This document shows, piece by piece, positions 46,901 through 51,548 of a stretch of 64,000 bases of DNA (its first letter is position 1; every line of letters begins with the position of its first letter). This DNA is from Malachius bipustulatus. Its lineage: Eukaryota; Arthropoda; Insecta; Coleoptera; Melyridae. The stretch covers positions 8,290,437 through 8,354,436 of the forward strand of contig OU342636.1 in NCBI GenBank assembly GCA_910589415.1, in the 5' to 3' direction. The notes under the pieces are model-generated. The model worked only from the letters and a program-made list of their open reading frames with translations. It ran no database searches and was not told where the DNA came from. Position numbers and translations under genes: made by a program.

Positions 46901-48373
46901 GAGAAGAAATAATCCTATACGATACGGAATCTAAAGTAAAGATAGCGACTCTTAAACAAAAACTTACCAACATATTGAATCATTTTTGGGAGCTCAGAAA
47001 ACAACTTCGAAAAGAAATGAGATCAGATGAAAGTAAGCTAAGAAATCTAGCAGCAAAGTCTAATGATGTCTTGCGGTATTTAGAAAAAGGCGTAGCGAGG
47101 ACAGAATATATAAGAATTCTCCTCAACACTTGCGAAAAGTTTGAAACGGAACCCGAAACTATAAGTAAAAGATACTTGAAAAACTTTCCCAATTTCTTAA
47201 CAGAAGATGAGTGGGTTAAAATCGAAGAAGAAACCGCAAAAGCTGAAATAGATTTTAGTGCTTTGGAAACGATAAAAAAAGAAGACGATGCAATAATGTA
47301 TGAAGTATCGAAGGATGACTTGACAAATTCAATAAGCACGGAAAGCGATGATGAGGCTACTACTGTAGAGTGGACACAACCAAAATTTGGTACGGTAAAT
47401 CTAAAACCATTATTTATCTCCTGTTGTATACCACTTTCTGTACATTTTATGTGTAGGTATAGGTGAGGGATGCTTGAAATATTACCTCTATCAAAAAATT
47501 ATTTAGTTCTTTATTGGAACATCCATTCAGGTATTTTTAGCTTATTTAATGCTTGTTCAATAATTATTTTGATATAAAGATCAGAGGTTTCGCATCTTAT
47601 CTCGCATCGAGATCTCTGAATCAACGTCGCCATCAAACTGACTCGCTAATATATCAATATAACAGTAATTGATACAATCAGCGCAGTTCCAATAATTATT
47701 GCTTTGACTTATTTTTTTTACGGGATTGCGGGAGCGAAGCGATTGGAGCACGGACACTAATTACTCGAAACAAGTAGTTTTCATGCATTTCCCGCTGCAC
47801 AAATGGGTGCCGCACTCGGATCGATCTGCTCCAGTTCCCGTTCCCGCAGTCCGGCGTTGGTTTGCAAACATCTTAAAGCTGCGATCACTTATTCAAATTG
47901 CATTGAATCAATTTTAATAGCACCGATTAACTATGACAAATTTTACAGGAACGCTAAGATATAAAACCCCTAAAAAACAACATACTCCAAAACTTAGAAC
48001 ATCATTTATGAGAAACCTCGAGAAAAATCAAAAACAGCCCAAATCAATCGAAGCCAAAAGTCTGAAGAGAGCGGAAAAACACACAAAAAGTACTTCACGA
48101 TCATCCCCGAGTCTGCCCAAAGTAAATCTGGGGGATAGCTTCGACAACCTGCAAAGGATGGAAAAATTCTGGAGCGTCATCAACATAGTCCAATTGGATT
48201 GTAAAGACCTGATTTTGGAGAAAAAAAACTTGGAGTTGGAGAATCTTAATTTAAAGAATATGATGAGGGCAGCCTTGGAGGGAGCTGCTTTGGCAGAAAG
48301 CATACCTAATCGTAGAGAGTATTTTAATGGGACTTATAGGTTAAGTGATTCGGCTCCTCATTTGAAACATTAG
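7687..48373 (+). CDS. DRC2: DRC2 (CCDC65) gene, 5' incomplete, four visible exons
   Basis: DRC2 is a coiled-coil subunit of the nexin-dynein regulatory complex of motile cilia and flagella; with DRC1 and DRC4 it forms the base plate that links doublet microtubules and regulates dynein. Visible exons are 7687-7910, 46586-46783, 46882-47389 and 47949-48373 (stop TAG). Splice phases agree at every junction. The protein is Lys/Glu-rich coiled coil throughout. The diagnostic part is the C-terminal third: [15 protein letters not shown] followed by [18 protein letters not shown]. Human CCDC65 has the corresponding CRKFETEEEKVLPFY and MENFWKRYNKVKLEQL, as I recall it. About 445 residues are visible; the N-terminal ~130 should lie upstream. 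In insects this gene would be expected in sperm and perhaps chordotonal neurons. The first visible intron is 38.7 kb. Confidence 0.85.
7959..8065 (-). CDS. Obp59a: Obp59a-like last exon
   Basis: Acceptor TTTTCCAG precedes 8065. The exon starts with two bases completing a Glu codon and ends at a TGA (7961-7959). It encodes [20 protein letters not shown] and then ENCSDW near the end, supplying the last OBP cysteines. The stop lies only 49 bases beyond the donor side of the DRC2 exon on the other strand, so the 3' UTR must run antisense across that exon. Confidence 0.72.
7959..35339 (-). CDS. Obp59a: Obp59a-like odorant-binding protein gene, 5' incomplete
   Basis: Exons on the minus strand are 35339-35180, about 8479-8337, 8277-8145 and 8065-7959 (stop TGA). 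The product would be a secreted carrier of small hydrophobic ligands in sensillum lymph. Six-cysteine OBP spacing is present: a CGVGN...ASC segment in the first exon, CIVQC (Cys-x3-Cys), 43 residues to MDECF, then DSCSH and [16 protein letters not shown] polar Ser/Asn/Thr-rich linker before CIVQC, the stretch [13 protein letters not shown] and the end NC-x-DW are features I associate with the conserved Obp59a orthologue group. The signal-peptide exon is not found; it should lie at higher coordinates. The gene lies entirely inside the large DRC2 intron on the opposite strand, and its first visible intron holds the nested copia stack. The join of 35180 to 8479 is the least certain step. Confidence 0.62.
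8145..8277 (-). CDS. Obp59a: Obp59a-like internal exon
   Basis: Acceptor TAATTTCAG precedes 8277 and donor GTGAAG follows 8145. The phases (0 in, 1 out) fit both neighbours. It encodes 44 residues including [11 protein letters not shown] and [13 protein letters not shown], the helix carrying OBP cysteine 4. Confidence 0.72.
8337..8479 (-). CDS. Obp59a: Obp59a-like exon with the CIVQC pair
   Basis: The donor GTCAGT follows 8337 on a codon boundary. The frame is open upstream to 8627, so the acceptor is ambiguous. The TAG ending at 8480 leaves two bases, which is the phase needed to join the exon at 35180; AG sites near 8574 leave one base and would need an undetected exon. The product is a polar linker followed by [14 protein letters not shown]. 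Confidence 0.6.
8630..9237. other. No gene recognised
   Basis: A run of nine G bases lies at about 8733-8741. No exon of either flanking gene is recognisable. The short open frames at 8725-9130 do not resemble a known protein. Confidence 0.4.
9238..9815 (+). mobile_element. Retrozyme/Penelope-like repeat, period ~452 bp, with a hammerhead ribozyme
   Basis: A block of about 115 bp at 9240-9355 is repeated in the same orientation at 9692-9806 with few differences. The offset is 452 bp. Between the copies lies a hammerhead ribozyme (9547-9606). One full unit plus a partial one, each the size of a ribozyme-bearing monomer, is the layout known for retrozymes and for the terminal repeats of Penelope-like elements. 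No reverse transcriptase or GIY-YIG domain is seen nearby, so the copy is non-autonomous or truncated. The short frames in the region do not look like genes. Confidence 0.65.
9547..9606 (+). ncRNA. Hammerhead ribozyme, schistosome-type
   Basis: All conserved core positions are present. CTGATGA (9561-9567) is followed by stem II, GCTC with GAGC (9568-9571 with 9577-9580, 5-nt loop), then GAAA (9581-9584). A minimal loopless stem III is formed by ACAC with GTGT (9584-9591), and the cleavage-site C is 9592. Stem I pairs GCACA with TGTGC (9556-9560 with 9593-9597), then GCA with TGC (9553-9555 with 9599-9601), then CCAGA with TCTGG (9547-9551 with 9602-9606). That is 13 pairs with small bulges. 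The loopless stem III is the form known in schistosome SINE and Penelope ribozymes. It would self-cleave after 9592 on the + strand. Confidence 0.85.
9870..9970 (+). pseudogene. LINE 3' terminal fragment (RNase H tail)
   Basis: In frame at about 9889-9972 the DNA reads [20 protein letters not shown] and then EEESEYL before a stop. The CRECHEEEE cluster is typical of the zinc-binding tail after RNase H in jockey/I-type LINEs. Only about 30 codons survive. Confidence 0.5.
10004..10345. mobile_element. MITE with GTTCGCGAAC subrepeats
   Basis: The ends, AGGCC at 10004 and GGCCT at 10345, begin imperfect inverted repeats. Inside are many copies of a short motif in both orientations (for example CGAGCAGTTC, GTACGCGAACAGTTCGCG, GTTCGCGAAC), concentrated near both ends. 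Subterminal arrays like this are typical of hAT-type non-autonomous elements, where they bind transposase. There is no coding capacity. Confidence 0.6.
10346..11660. other. No gene recognised
   Basis: Mixed-composition DNA. I could not assign any reading frame or repeat structure. It lies inside the DRC2 and OBP introns. Confidence 0.35.
11680..11745 (+). repeat. Short imperfect tandem repeat
   Basis: Three diverged copies of a unit of about 20 bases containing GGCTCGTGTT (at about 11683, 11700 and 11720) follow one another. They may mark the end of a diverged repeat; no partner was found. Confidence 0.55.
11746..16229. other. No gene recognised; AT-rich intron DNA
   Basis: The segment 12420-13560 is particularly AT-rich and carries TACCTACC/GGTAGGTA tracts (about 13133-13150 and 13414-13430). 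Open frames at 13606-13797, 14501-14692 and 14918-15259 (minus) have no recognisable domain, no coding-like composition and no convincing splice sites. I see no transposon protein here. Confidence 0.4.
16230..17890 (-). pseudogene. Jockey/R1-like LINE, RT and RNase H, decayed
   Basis: Reading down the minus strand from 17885, RT segments appear in order with frameshifts. [20 protein letters not shown] is the RT region following [18 protein letters not shown] and [15 protein letters not shown] carry the first catalytic motif. Y-A-D-D at about 17198-17209 gives the second. Then come LSANP-type MSANPYKT and [10 protein letters not shown]. RNase H follows ([20 protein letters not shown] at about 16700) and a C-terminal piece near 16450. 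Multiple frameshifts and stops make it dead. The combination of RT and downstream RNase H points to the jockey/R1 group. Confidence 0.75.
17891..19071. other. No gene recognised
   Basis: Intron-like DNA between a LINE relic and the copia insertion. Nothing is identifiable. Confidence 0.4.
19512..21605 (+). mobile_element. Mariner with ~235-bp terminal inverted repeats
   Basis: The outer ends CAGGGTGGTCCCTCTAACTG and its complement begin long inverted repeats of about 235 bp (19512-19745 and 21375-21605), with small differences. The dinucleotide before the left end is TA; after the right end it is AT, so the target duplication is imperfect. It encodes an intact DD41D transposase. It sits inside the hAT. 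Confidence 0.88.
20109..21191 (+). CDS. DD41D mariner-family transposase, intact
   Basis: A 360-residue open frame starts at ATG 20109 within the mariner. The N-terminal ~110 residues hold two helix-turn-helix regions for end binding ([20 protein letters not shown] and [10 protein letters not shown]). The DDE/D domain follows: first Asp in LFSDECTF (about residue 158), second in [11 protein letters not shown] (about 258), third in NPMDFFLWG (about 300). The 41-residue gap between the last two defines DD41D. It would cut and paste the element at TA sites in the nucleus. No stop or frameshift is present and all three acidic residues are intact, so it may be active; the right target-site dinucleotide and arm divergence suggest an older insertion. 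A BLAST against insect genomes would show its copy number. Confidence 0.93.
   Translation: MRHLTGALRIEILMMIGYGERSRTQAEVAELFQANHPDLPRLSQGTVSKIEKRYREFGSVRDVPRKRAPVVDDNTKLDVLLALQENPITPARQLARDNEISHQTVLKILKTGKMHPYKMQMLQELSDEDPDRRNEFCEQMMDFIDRDQMQLNWILFSDECTFTLHGEVNHHNCRYWSDNNPHWMRETHTQRPQKLNVWAGIIGDQVVGPFFIDNNLDGPSYLSLLRDELVPHLRHQFPTANQNEFDNRIWYQQDGAPAHYALPVRNYLDQIFPNRWIGRRGALEWPPRSPDLNPMDFFLWGYLKNKVYVTPPTNLQDLRDRITLEARNISPEVFRNVRNGFYDRLALCQERIGHHFEHIR
22583..22820 (-). other. Copia 3' non-coding region and polypurine tract
   Basis: Between the pol stop and the 3' LTR. The minus strand reads GAGGGGGCG directly before the LTR, the plus-strand primer for copia. Confidence 0.75.
22821..23016 (-). 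pseudogene. Copia pol 3' part, RNase H C-terminus
   Basis: From the BEL insertion site to the stop at 22821 the frame reads [20 protein letters not shown], then [16 protein letters not shown]. This is the RNase H end of Ty1/copia pol (the conserved HKRSKHID motif and the LTKPL motif). It is the direct continuation of the fragment ending at 30645, separated from it by the 7.6-kb BEL element. Confidence 0.92.
23022..23457 (-). repeat. BEL 3' LTR
   Basis: 436 bp, apparently identical to 30204-30639. It begins with TGTTTGTTCG on the + strand and ends with GTAACA. Confidence 0.95.
23458..23621 (-). other. BEL pol-to-LTR spacer with purine run
   Basis: From 23516 to about 23570 the + strand is almost all A and G (poly-pyrimidine on the element's sense strand). 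A G-rich polypurine tract (GGGTGGGCGGTGA on the minus strand) abuts the 3' LTR. Confidence 0.7.
23622..26620 (-). pseudogene. BEL/Pao pol: RT, RNase H, integrase; one frameshift
   Basis: The frame from 26620 encodes the start of the RT ([30 protein letters not shown]). Near 26190-26200 it shifts by one into the frame that runs 26159-23622 (845 codons). That frame has the RT active site (YVDD lies just at the junction), the DUF1759-type connector, RNase H ([25 protein letters not shown]), the integrase HHCC zinc domain ([17 protein letters not shown] ... CLRC), the integrase core ([28 protein letters not shown]) and the DUF5641 C-terminal domain. All the catalytic motifs I can see are intact. 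An in-frame TAA (26641-26639) separates it from gag-protease. It would polymerise cDNA and integrate it if the two breaks were absent. Confidence 0.92.
26639..28780 (-). CDS. BEL/Pao gag-protease polyprotein
   Basis: 713 residues from ATG 28780 to an in-frame TAA. Domains in order: coiled-coil N-terminus (residues 1-110); DUF1759 gag capsid-like region (about 130-290, [20 protein letters not shown]); zinc knuckles ([26 protein letters not shown] and [10 protein letters not shown], about 335-400); retropepsin-like DUF1758 region ([20 protein letters not shown], about 465). In most family members gag-pro and pol are one frame; here the TAA is followed in the same frame by pol sequence, so it is either a nonsense mutation, a readthrough stop or a sequence error. 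The frame lacks any internal break. Confidence 0.93.
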   Translation of the reverse strand: MTGSTDALAALKILKAKREKLFSRMQNIYDSLSSIDINNFSTLTPRYEKLSSIEDDFEEVQDQIISANESVKQVADRLEVNKVQKAFDDLLFAARGKYYAVAQTLPQNSTAKEEKVTPSSSRSTHLPTISLPIFSGRIEDWNSFYSLFDSMIHKNNSLSPSEKFQYLHSNLRGDALAVISNFQLNSENYELAYQNLRDRYQNKRRLASHYLNQIKDFSTISSPSYSNFQKFLAVHSNAVKALKSLNITDLSDFILFQLSLYNLDSATRKAFEDKQGTNAIPTHEELIKFIVDQSRTYEIFSEDAKTVQRTAKPTRSFLANTKPVFSRSSMQHFVHPCPLCKDSHSLTKCHSFLRQNTQQKFETLKRLKRCFNCMGAHSRNDCQSVNTCRECGSNRHHSMLHTNNKENSSSQNVQQREVKSATDSSTSMSTSSLSCSLHPSVESPMVLLGTAVVLIKDCLGTYHTIRAVIDPGSQISAITESFAHRLALRKSKASFDVHGISNSSVKVLGLVNCVLRSRYSEKNFINSRAVVLSEISSEMPTAPLSRELRDRFCDLPLADSNFTTPSRIDFLIGADLYPHILNDSTPSTVKGHPSAINTIFGWIILGSTDSSESTHKTSLSVTCSLDSLLRNFWEMEEVSSPAIVNLEDEFCESHFQSSHTRDETGRYVVSLPFKENSPSLTDNRNNSMKTFLNLERKMKRVPQFGSSCNNFLK
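28781..29100 (-). other. BEL leader, gag-proximal part
   Basis: AT-rich untranslated leader between the gag ATG and the Harbinger insertion. It probably holds packaging signals, but none are recognisable. Confidence 0.5.
29347..29512 (+). pseudogene. Harbinger MADF-protein fragment
   Basis: The frame from ATG 29347 reads [20 protein letters not shown] and continues [10 protein letters not shown]; after a frameshift at about 29435 another frame gives [18 protein letters not shown]. This resembles a MADF domain, the DNA-binding partner protein of Harbinger transposases. The rest is deleted. Confidence 0.7.
29493..29795 (-). pseudogene. Harbinger transposase N-terminal fragment
   Basis: 100 residues: [20 protein letters not shown], then [19 protein letters not shown] and [14 protein letters not shown]. 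This matches the N-terminal region of PIF/Harbinger (DDE_Tnp_4) transposases. It stops before any catalytic residue because the element is internally deleted. Confidence 0.82.
30204..30639 (-). repeat. BEL 5' LTR
   Basis: 436 bp, apparently identical to 23022-23457, followed on the minus strand by the primer-binding site. Confidence 0.95.
30645..31639 (-). pseudogene. Copia pol: RT C-terminal part and RNase H
   Basis: From about 31639 the frame reads [34 protein letters not shown] and the RT active site YVDDLVIV, then [14 protein letters not shown] and the RNase H start ([20 protein letters not shown]). A frameshift near 30785 leads into [20 protein letters not shown] and YEDNNGC. The BEL insertion at 30644 cuts the sequence, which resumes at 23016. 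Confidence 0.9.
31575..33911 (-). pseudogene. Copia pol: zinc knuckle, protease, integrase, RT N-terminal part
   Basis: 778 residues. In order: zinc knuckle [14 protein letters not shown] (about 57-70); protease DSGASDHLV (about 129); GAG-pre-integrase LWHNRLGHI with CEACINGKQ (about 263-310); integrase core with Asp in HSDVCGPI, Asp in YCDNGGEYL and Glu in GVSERMNRT; copia-type RT start ([31 protein letters not shown]). The frame ends after MDV because of an apparent 4-base tandem duplication (ATGT) at about 31625-31640, after which it resumes in the next frame. Gag is separated by another small frameshift. Confidence 0.92.
33949..34491 (-). CDS. Copia gag
   Basis: 180 residues starting [20 protein letters not shown], a copia-type gag (UBN2/retrotran_gag region) with [17 protein letters not shown] near the start. 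It forms the capsid in the cytoplasm. The frame ends in a short tandem repeat (TTAAATTAG units at about 33957-33980); beyond it, gag-pol sequence ([12 protein letters not shown]) continues in another frame. In related copias gag and pol form one frame, so the repeat expansion probably broke it. Confidence 0.9.
   Translation of the reverse strand: MPLTMENLKMKRNIQPFNGEKYSVWKFRIRALLAELNVLKVIDEEIPEQVTDAWQKKERTAKSVIIEYLSDSFLGFATADQTAKSILENLDGPYARKSLATQLALRKKLLSLKLQGDTQLINHFTVFEDLVTELLAAGAKLEETDKVSHLLLTLPTSYDGVVTAIETLSEDNLTNLTNLR
34594..34855 (-). repeat. Copia 5' LTR
   Basis: 262 bp ending CCAACA on the + strand. The target duplication GTAAG follows at 34856. The tRNA-iMet-type primer-binding site lies just below 34594. 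Confidence 0.94.
34861..35179. other. Intron DNA between copia and the OBP exon
   Basis: AT-rich, with poly-A and poly-T runs. No gene. Confidence 0.45.
35180..35339 (-). CDS. Obp59a: Obp59a-like N-terminal exon
   Basis: Good acceptor (CTATTTCTTTTAG) before 35339 and donor GTACTT after 35180. It starts on a codon boundary and ends after one base. It encodes [20 protein letters not shown] and then C...[10 protein letters not shown], with the first OBP cysteines. The Cys-x-x-Gly start followed after about 17 residues by another Cys resembles mature Obp59a N-termini. No other coding potential overlaps it. Confidence 0.6.
35340..36409. other. No gene recognised; possible LINE tail
   Basis: AT-rich. 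At 36327-36345 an (AAT)n run is followed by a segment that looks like the reverse complement of a LINE 3' UTR. The missing OBP signal-peptide exon could lie here or further right; I could not find it. Confidence 0.35.
37184..38356 (+). pseudogene. LINE reverse transcriptase (390 residues open)
   Basis: The long frame holds [20 protein letters not shown] (motif 2), [35 protein letters not shown] (motif with the first catalytic Asp), [20 protein letters not shown] (Gly-Ser replaced by Glu-Ser) and the active site [10 protein letters not shown]. It ends at a TAG inside the thumb; the same frame then continues as [20 protein letters not shown]. Both catalytic Asp of FADD are intact. Together with frameshifts up- and downstream it is a dead copy, though less decayed than most LINEs here. 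Confidence 0.88.
38508..38780 (+). pseudogene. LINE pol C-terminal fragment
   Basis: Reads [20 protein letters not shown], then [20 protein letters not shown], a conserved C-terminal block of RNase H-less LINE pols. It is out of frame with the RT. Confidence 0.75.
39191..39437. other. Unassigned spacer
   Basis: Between the LINE tail and the next element. No gene. Confidence 0.4.
39438..40416. mobile_element. Mosaic mariner-type MITE (tandem and inverted units)
   Basis: The ends CAGGGTGGCCCAGCGAAAAC and its complement are flanked by TA (39436-39437 and 40417-40418). The left half has two tandem units of about 260 bp (39438-39698 and 39699-39957), each beginning with CAGGGTGGCCC; then comes a part-unit; the right half is an inverted copy. 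The units are similar but not identical. There is no transposase. The short open frames inside are just repeat sequence. Confidence 0.8.
40530..42260 (-). pseudogene. LINE relic (ORF1 end, endonuclease end, RT)
   Basis: On the minus strand, 42260-42010 resembles the C-terminal part of a LINE ORF1 protein ([20 protein letters not shown]). 41889-41780 holds the endonuclease end ([21 protein letters not shown]). About 41110-40930 reads [20 protein letters not shown] and then [12 protein letters not shown]. 40932-40534 is the RT core ([30 protein letters not shown] and [12 protein letters not shown]). Frameshifts and stops separate these. The first catalytic Asp has become Tyr (FFYFSKA, where FDFSKA is expected). 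The middle of the endonuclease is missing. Confidence 0.75.
42261..43019. other. No gene recognised
   Basis: AT-rich DNA with no reading frame of interest. Confidence 0.4.
43020..45291. mobile_element. DNA transposon with ~450-bp terminal inverted repeats
   Basis: Outer ends AGTCCAGTCAAA (43020) and its complement (to about 45291) begin inverted repeats of about 450-480 bp (43020-43495 and 44815-45291) with high identity. Inside is a minus-strand relic of a cysteine-rich protein in two parts. No transposase domain that I can name remains, so the superfamily is uncertain. The target duplication was not resolved. Confidence 0.82.
43838..44600 (-). pseudogene. Cysteine-rich transposon-associated protein, deleted and frameshifted
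   Basis: The start at 44590 reads [20 protein letters not shown] and then [11 protein letters not shown], a Cys-x2-Cys N-terminus. From about 44430 the frame gives [17 protein letters not shown] and [11 protein letters not shown]; after a frameshift at about 44290, 44347-43838 gives [20 protein letters not shown] and the cluster [20 protein letters not shown] followed by [17 protein letters not shown] recognise this combination from repetitive proteins in aphids, beetles and molluscs. The CXC-like cluster suggests zinc and DNA binding. The central region expected between the two parts is missing, so this is an internal deletion. The function is not known. Confidence 0.65.
45292..46585 (+). 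other. DRC2 intron end; no other gene
   Basis: AT-rich DNA. A frame at 45824-46060 has no recognisable domain. The last bases (TTTTAATTTCCAG) are the acceptor for the DRC2 exon. Confidence 0.45.
46586..46783 (+). CDS. DRC2: DRC2 exon B
   Basis: 66 codons in phase 0 at both ends, between acceptor TTTCCAG (46585) and donor GTACAT (46784). Encodes [20 protein letters not shown] and then [14 protein letters not shown]; coiled coil. Confidence 0.86.
46882..47389 (+). CDS. DRC2: DRC2 exon C
   Basis: Acceptor CATCTTTTCAG (46881) follows a 98-bp intron. The exon encodes the long coiled coil to [20 protein letters not shown], then an acidic stretch. The donor used is probably G|GTACGG at 47390, since only this leaves the one base needed to join the next exon in frame. 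The better-looking GTAAAT at 47395 would give a stop after two codons. Confidence 0.85.
47715..47871. mobile_element. MITE family A, copy 1 (in DRC2 last intron)
   Basis: Imperfect inverted repeats enclose TCATGCATTTCCCGCTGCAC. A second copy is at 51549-51748, with the same core and the same C/G-rich arms (ACTGCGGGAG and its complement). Non-coding. Confidence 0.65.
47949..48373 (+). CDS. DRC2: DRC2 last exon
   Basis: Acceptor AATTTTACAG (47948). The exon starts with two bases completing a Gly codon and ends at TAG 48371-48373. It encodes a basic linker ([20 protein letters not shown]), then the conserved [20 protein letters not shown] and a short tail. A possible polyadenylation signal AATAAA is at 48842. 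Confidence 0.86.
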
Positions 48374-49299
48374 GTAGGTAAAATATAATAATTGAGGGTT
48401 TATATAGTTAATACGTAAGTCTAAGTTGTACATATAACATTCTAGTTTAATCAAATATAGTGTTATTGCCTCTCTACCAAAACATTCTTTGCAGTTACCT
48501 CTACATACGGAGTAGAACATTCTTTAATCTACAGCCGGTGACTCATCTGACGAGCGTTTGCATTCGCTCGCTTTGCTGGAGAAATTTCATATGTAGGAGT
48601 GAGAACTGGTAGCGAGTTCTGAATGCAAACGCTTGAAAGATGGGTGACCGTTTCAAGGATGTTCTAATTTACATGGATGTGACGTCACTAAGAAGAGTAA
48701 TGATCGAAGAATGTGCAGTTATAAATAAGTGCCTCATATCATTTATGATTGTTGTGGTGTATGACAAATTGTGACATTATATCCAGAATTAACCCGGCTT
48801 ATCCTAAATGATAAGAAGAGCGCTATTCTCGTGAATTAGTAAATAAAGAAGCATATCTGAAATTGAAACCGGATTATTATTTACAACCCTTAACACTTGA
48901 ACTTGTAATGCTCCACGAAAAGTGTATTCGAGCAGCAGAAGATCCCTTTTCTTCCTCTCCCCATGAAGGTTTCTTCAATGACATTTGCGCCTGGCCGTGA
49001 CTTTATGCAGCCTAGCCGCAACCAGGGGTGGTTATGATGTTTCCGAGAATTTTCTGAAACAGTTTCCTTTGGCTTTCCTAATATCTTTACTGCATGTGGT
49101 CAGTCCCTTTTGATAGCTCTGATAATCCCCTTTGTGTTTTACTCTGTTGGTGCCTCTGCACTTGGGGTCTTAACTATATCAAGGCATTCAAATAGTTAAT
49201 ATTTAACAATTAAGAGTGTTGACTGTGACATCTTCTGAAGAGTAAATATCGAAGATTAATCTAACTAACTCATAGAAAAAGAAACGAAACCAAATGCTT
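48374..49299. other. 3' flank of DRC2 with a small MITE
   Basis: Apart from the hairpin element at 48514-48666 I see no gene. The DRC2 3' UTR probably occupies the first part. Confidence 0.4.
48514..48666. mobile_element. MITE-like hairpin, 153 bp
   Basis: The two halves are imperfect inverted copies: TAGAACATTCTTT ... GGTGACTCATCTGACGAGCG against the complement of AAGCGTTTGCATTC-type sequence at 48618-48666. About 30 of 38 positions pair in the central arm. It lies just after the DRC2 stop, so it could form a hairpin in the 3' UTR. Confidence 0.6.
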
Positions 49300-50905
49300 G
49301 CGTCTCGCCGATAGTTTTGTCATTTATAAACCAAACTATCCCCATAACTACATTCATAGCCAATAAGGGCATGCTTCGGTACAAAAGACTTACGTTTGGA
49401 ATCATTTCAGCCCCTGAAATTTACAAAAGACTCTGAAGAAATGCAACCCCTTGTGAAAACTGACTAAGTCTTCTTATTGATGATAGCCCTGTGGTTCTTG
49501 CAGCGTCACATTATTACAGTTTAACGAAGAACATCAGTTTCCCAGAATGATATCTTTCGCAAGTGAAAGCCTATCTACACTACAACAGGAAGCAGGTAAT
49601 CGCAAACTAAAAAGAGAAGTTTAGCGTTACTCTGGTCGGTATAACATTTTTATTATTAACTTGGTAGGGCCGTAATTTGAACTGGTAAGAGAAAATAAAC
49701 CACTAGACGCCATTTTTAAACCAACTACAAAGCCACCAGCTCGAATAGAAATGCCCATCTTACGTCTGCAGTCTTTCAAATTAACAATTATTATCTATAC
49801 AAGTTTGGTAAGCTGAACATTGCAGATTCATTGTCGAGAATATGTAGTTAAGCAAAGAAACTTGTATGAAAATTAAATTGTACATCTTATATTCATTGTA
49901 ACCAAAAAAGAATTCTGCCAAAGACTAACTGTTTCTCAAATAAAAGCAGAAAGTTAAGGTGACAGTCAAATTATTGTAGCTCTGGAAAAGATAAAAAATA
50001 ACAACAGTTGGAACAAAAATCATCGGAAAAATATTTGATAATATTTTCTACCAATTTCATCTAGAATTAGTATCTGAAGTGACTTATCTCGAAGTCCTTG
50101 ATCAAGTATTAAATCTCGCACACGAAGTCTATACAGGAGAAACAGTAGTCAATAGAGAGAAAGAGCCTAAATTTGGTGGCCCTTAGTGGACAAAGAAGTA
50201 GAGAAATGCGTCAAGAGTGACCGATAGTGTTTGTCAGTCACCATACCTGAAAGGCCACCGTCAATGAAAAGGCATAAATTCCCACAGGGGCCATGACAAT
50301 CGTAGCTATCGATCTCAAGGAACCACTGCCAAACCGAGAACAACTGTTGGTCATTGTAGAATATTACTCAAAGTATTAAGAAATTAAATTCCTCAGGTCA
50401 ACTACTTCAACTGTAATAATTGACAGATTGTTAGATATCTTCTTAAGGCTGAGAACATCTACGTCAATAAGACCCGACAATAGTCCACAATTCTCGAGTC
50501 AGGGGCTTAAGATTTTTATATGCAAAACAATATTCAGCTCATATAGACCCCCCCCTAATCGGCCTCAGGCAAATGGAGAGGTTGAAAATATAATAGATCC
50601 ATTATGAAACGCCTTTACTGAAATGTACTCTAACGTACAGCATTACTCCATACGGACAACGGGAGAGCTCCTATTTTCTAGGGTTATTCATAACAAAATC
50701 CCTTCGTTGGCGGATTTTATAACTAGCGAAACAGGAGATGAGACAGCGAATGATACGGATCTAAACAAACACAAAGGAAGGGAAAAAGCAGACAAAGCTA
50801 GACAGGCAAAAGTAACAGAAATAAAAGAAGGACATAAGATATTAGTTCAGAATAAGATAAGCCTTCACAAACTTACAATCAGATTTCAAAAAAGAATATA
50901 TTTCC
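49300..50905 (+). pseudogene. Ty3/gypsy pol relic (RT, RNase H, integrase)
   Basis: Broken by many stops. RT piece at about 49370-49440 (LRYKRLTFGIISAPEIYKRL). RNase H end at about 49690-49850 (HKPLDAIFKPTTKPP-like: KPLDAIFKPTTKPPARIEM, then ADSLSRI). Integrase at about 50190-50620: TIPERPPSMKRHKFPQGP, LPNREQLLVIVEYYSKY, STSIRPDNSPQFSSQ and NRPQANGEVEN. A terminal open piece at 50623-50905 reads IRTTGELLFSRVIHNKIPSL. The order is that of gypsy pol. No LTR was found. Confidence 0.78.
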
Positions 50906-50959
50906 TGCAGATCTCAGGGTCACCTTTACCCCATGCCTGCATGACGGTTTCGTGTGAGT

Positions 50960-51548
50960 AACGGGCACTCAATAATTACACAGAAAGCTATCTGGTCTTT
51001 CTCTCGACCTGTGTATCTGAGTTCAATCTGAGTTCTGTTTAGGTGTGGTACTTCATTAGCAAGGTTTGGAAATAGTACTCTCATTTTTGCTGGTGCATGG
51101 TGTGGTTCCATTCTGGTTCGGGTCCAATGAAGATCGCTGCAGAGCCTTTGCTGGCTAGTTCATCTGCAGCCTCGAATTTCTATAATTACTTTGCTTAAGA
51201 AGGGCGACAATGGTTCAGACAATCTTCAAACAGTTAGATGCAATGGAACATAGAAAATTCTGATAAGGAGAAGGAACTATTAAATTATTAGAACTGAAGC
51301 TTGCTCGACCACTGATTGCTAATACAATTAATATGTCAGCTGCATTTCAATAACTTTGTCATCTACTACTGGACCTACGTCGGGCCCAAAAAGAATACTT
51401 GGGAATGGGAGCTATAGGGACGATGTTGTAGGGTTGTGAACAACTGCGAGTTGTAAGCAACTATTTGCATCCTCTTGCAAACGATGAAGACTTAAATCAA
51501 ATAGAATCCTACTCTTTCAACCTACGCTTTAAATACGGGTCAAATATT
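50960..51548. other. No gene recognised
   Basis: Mixed DNA with no reading frame of interest. Confidence 0.35.
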
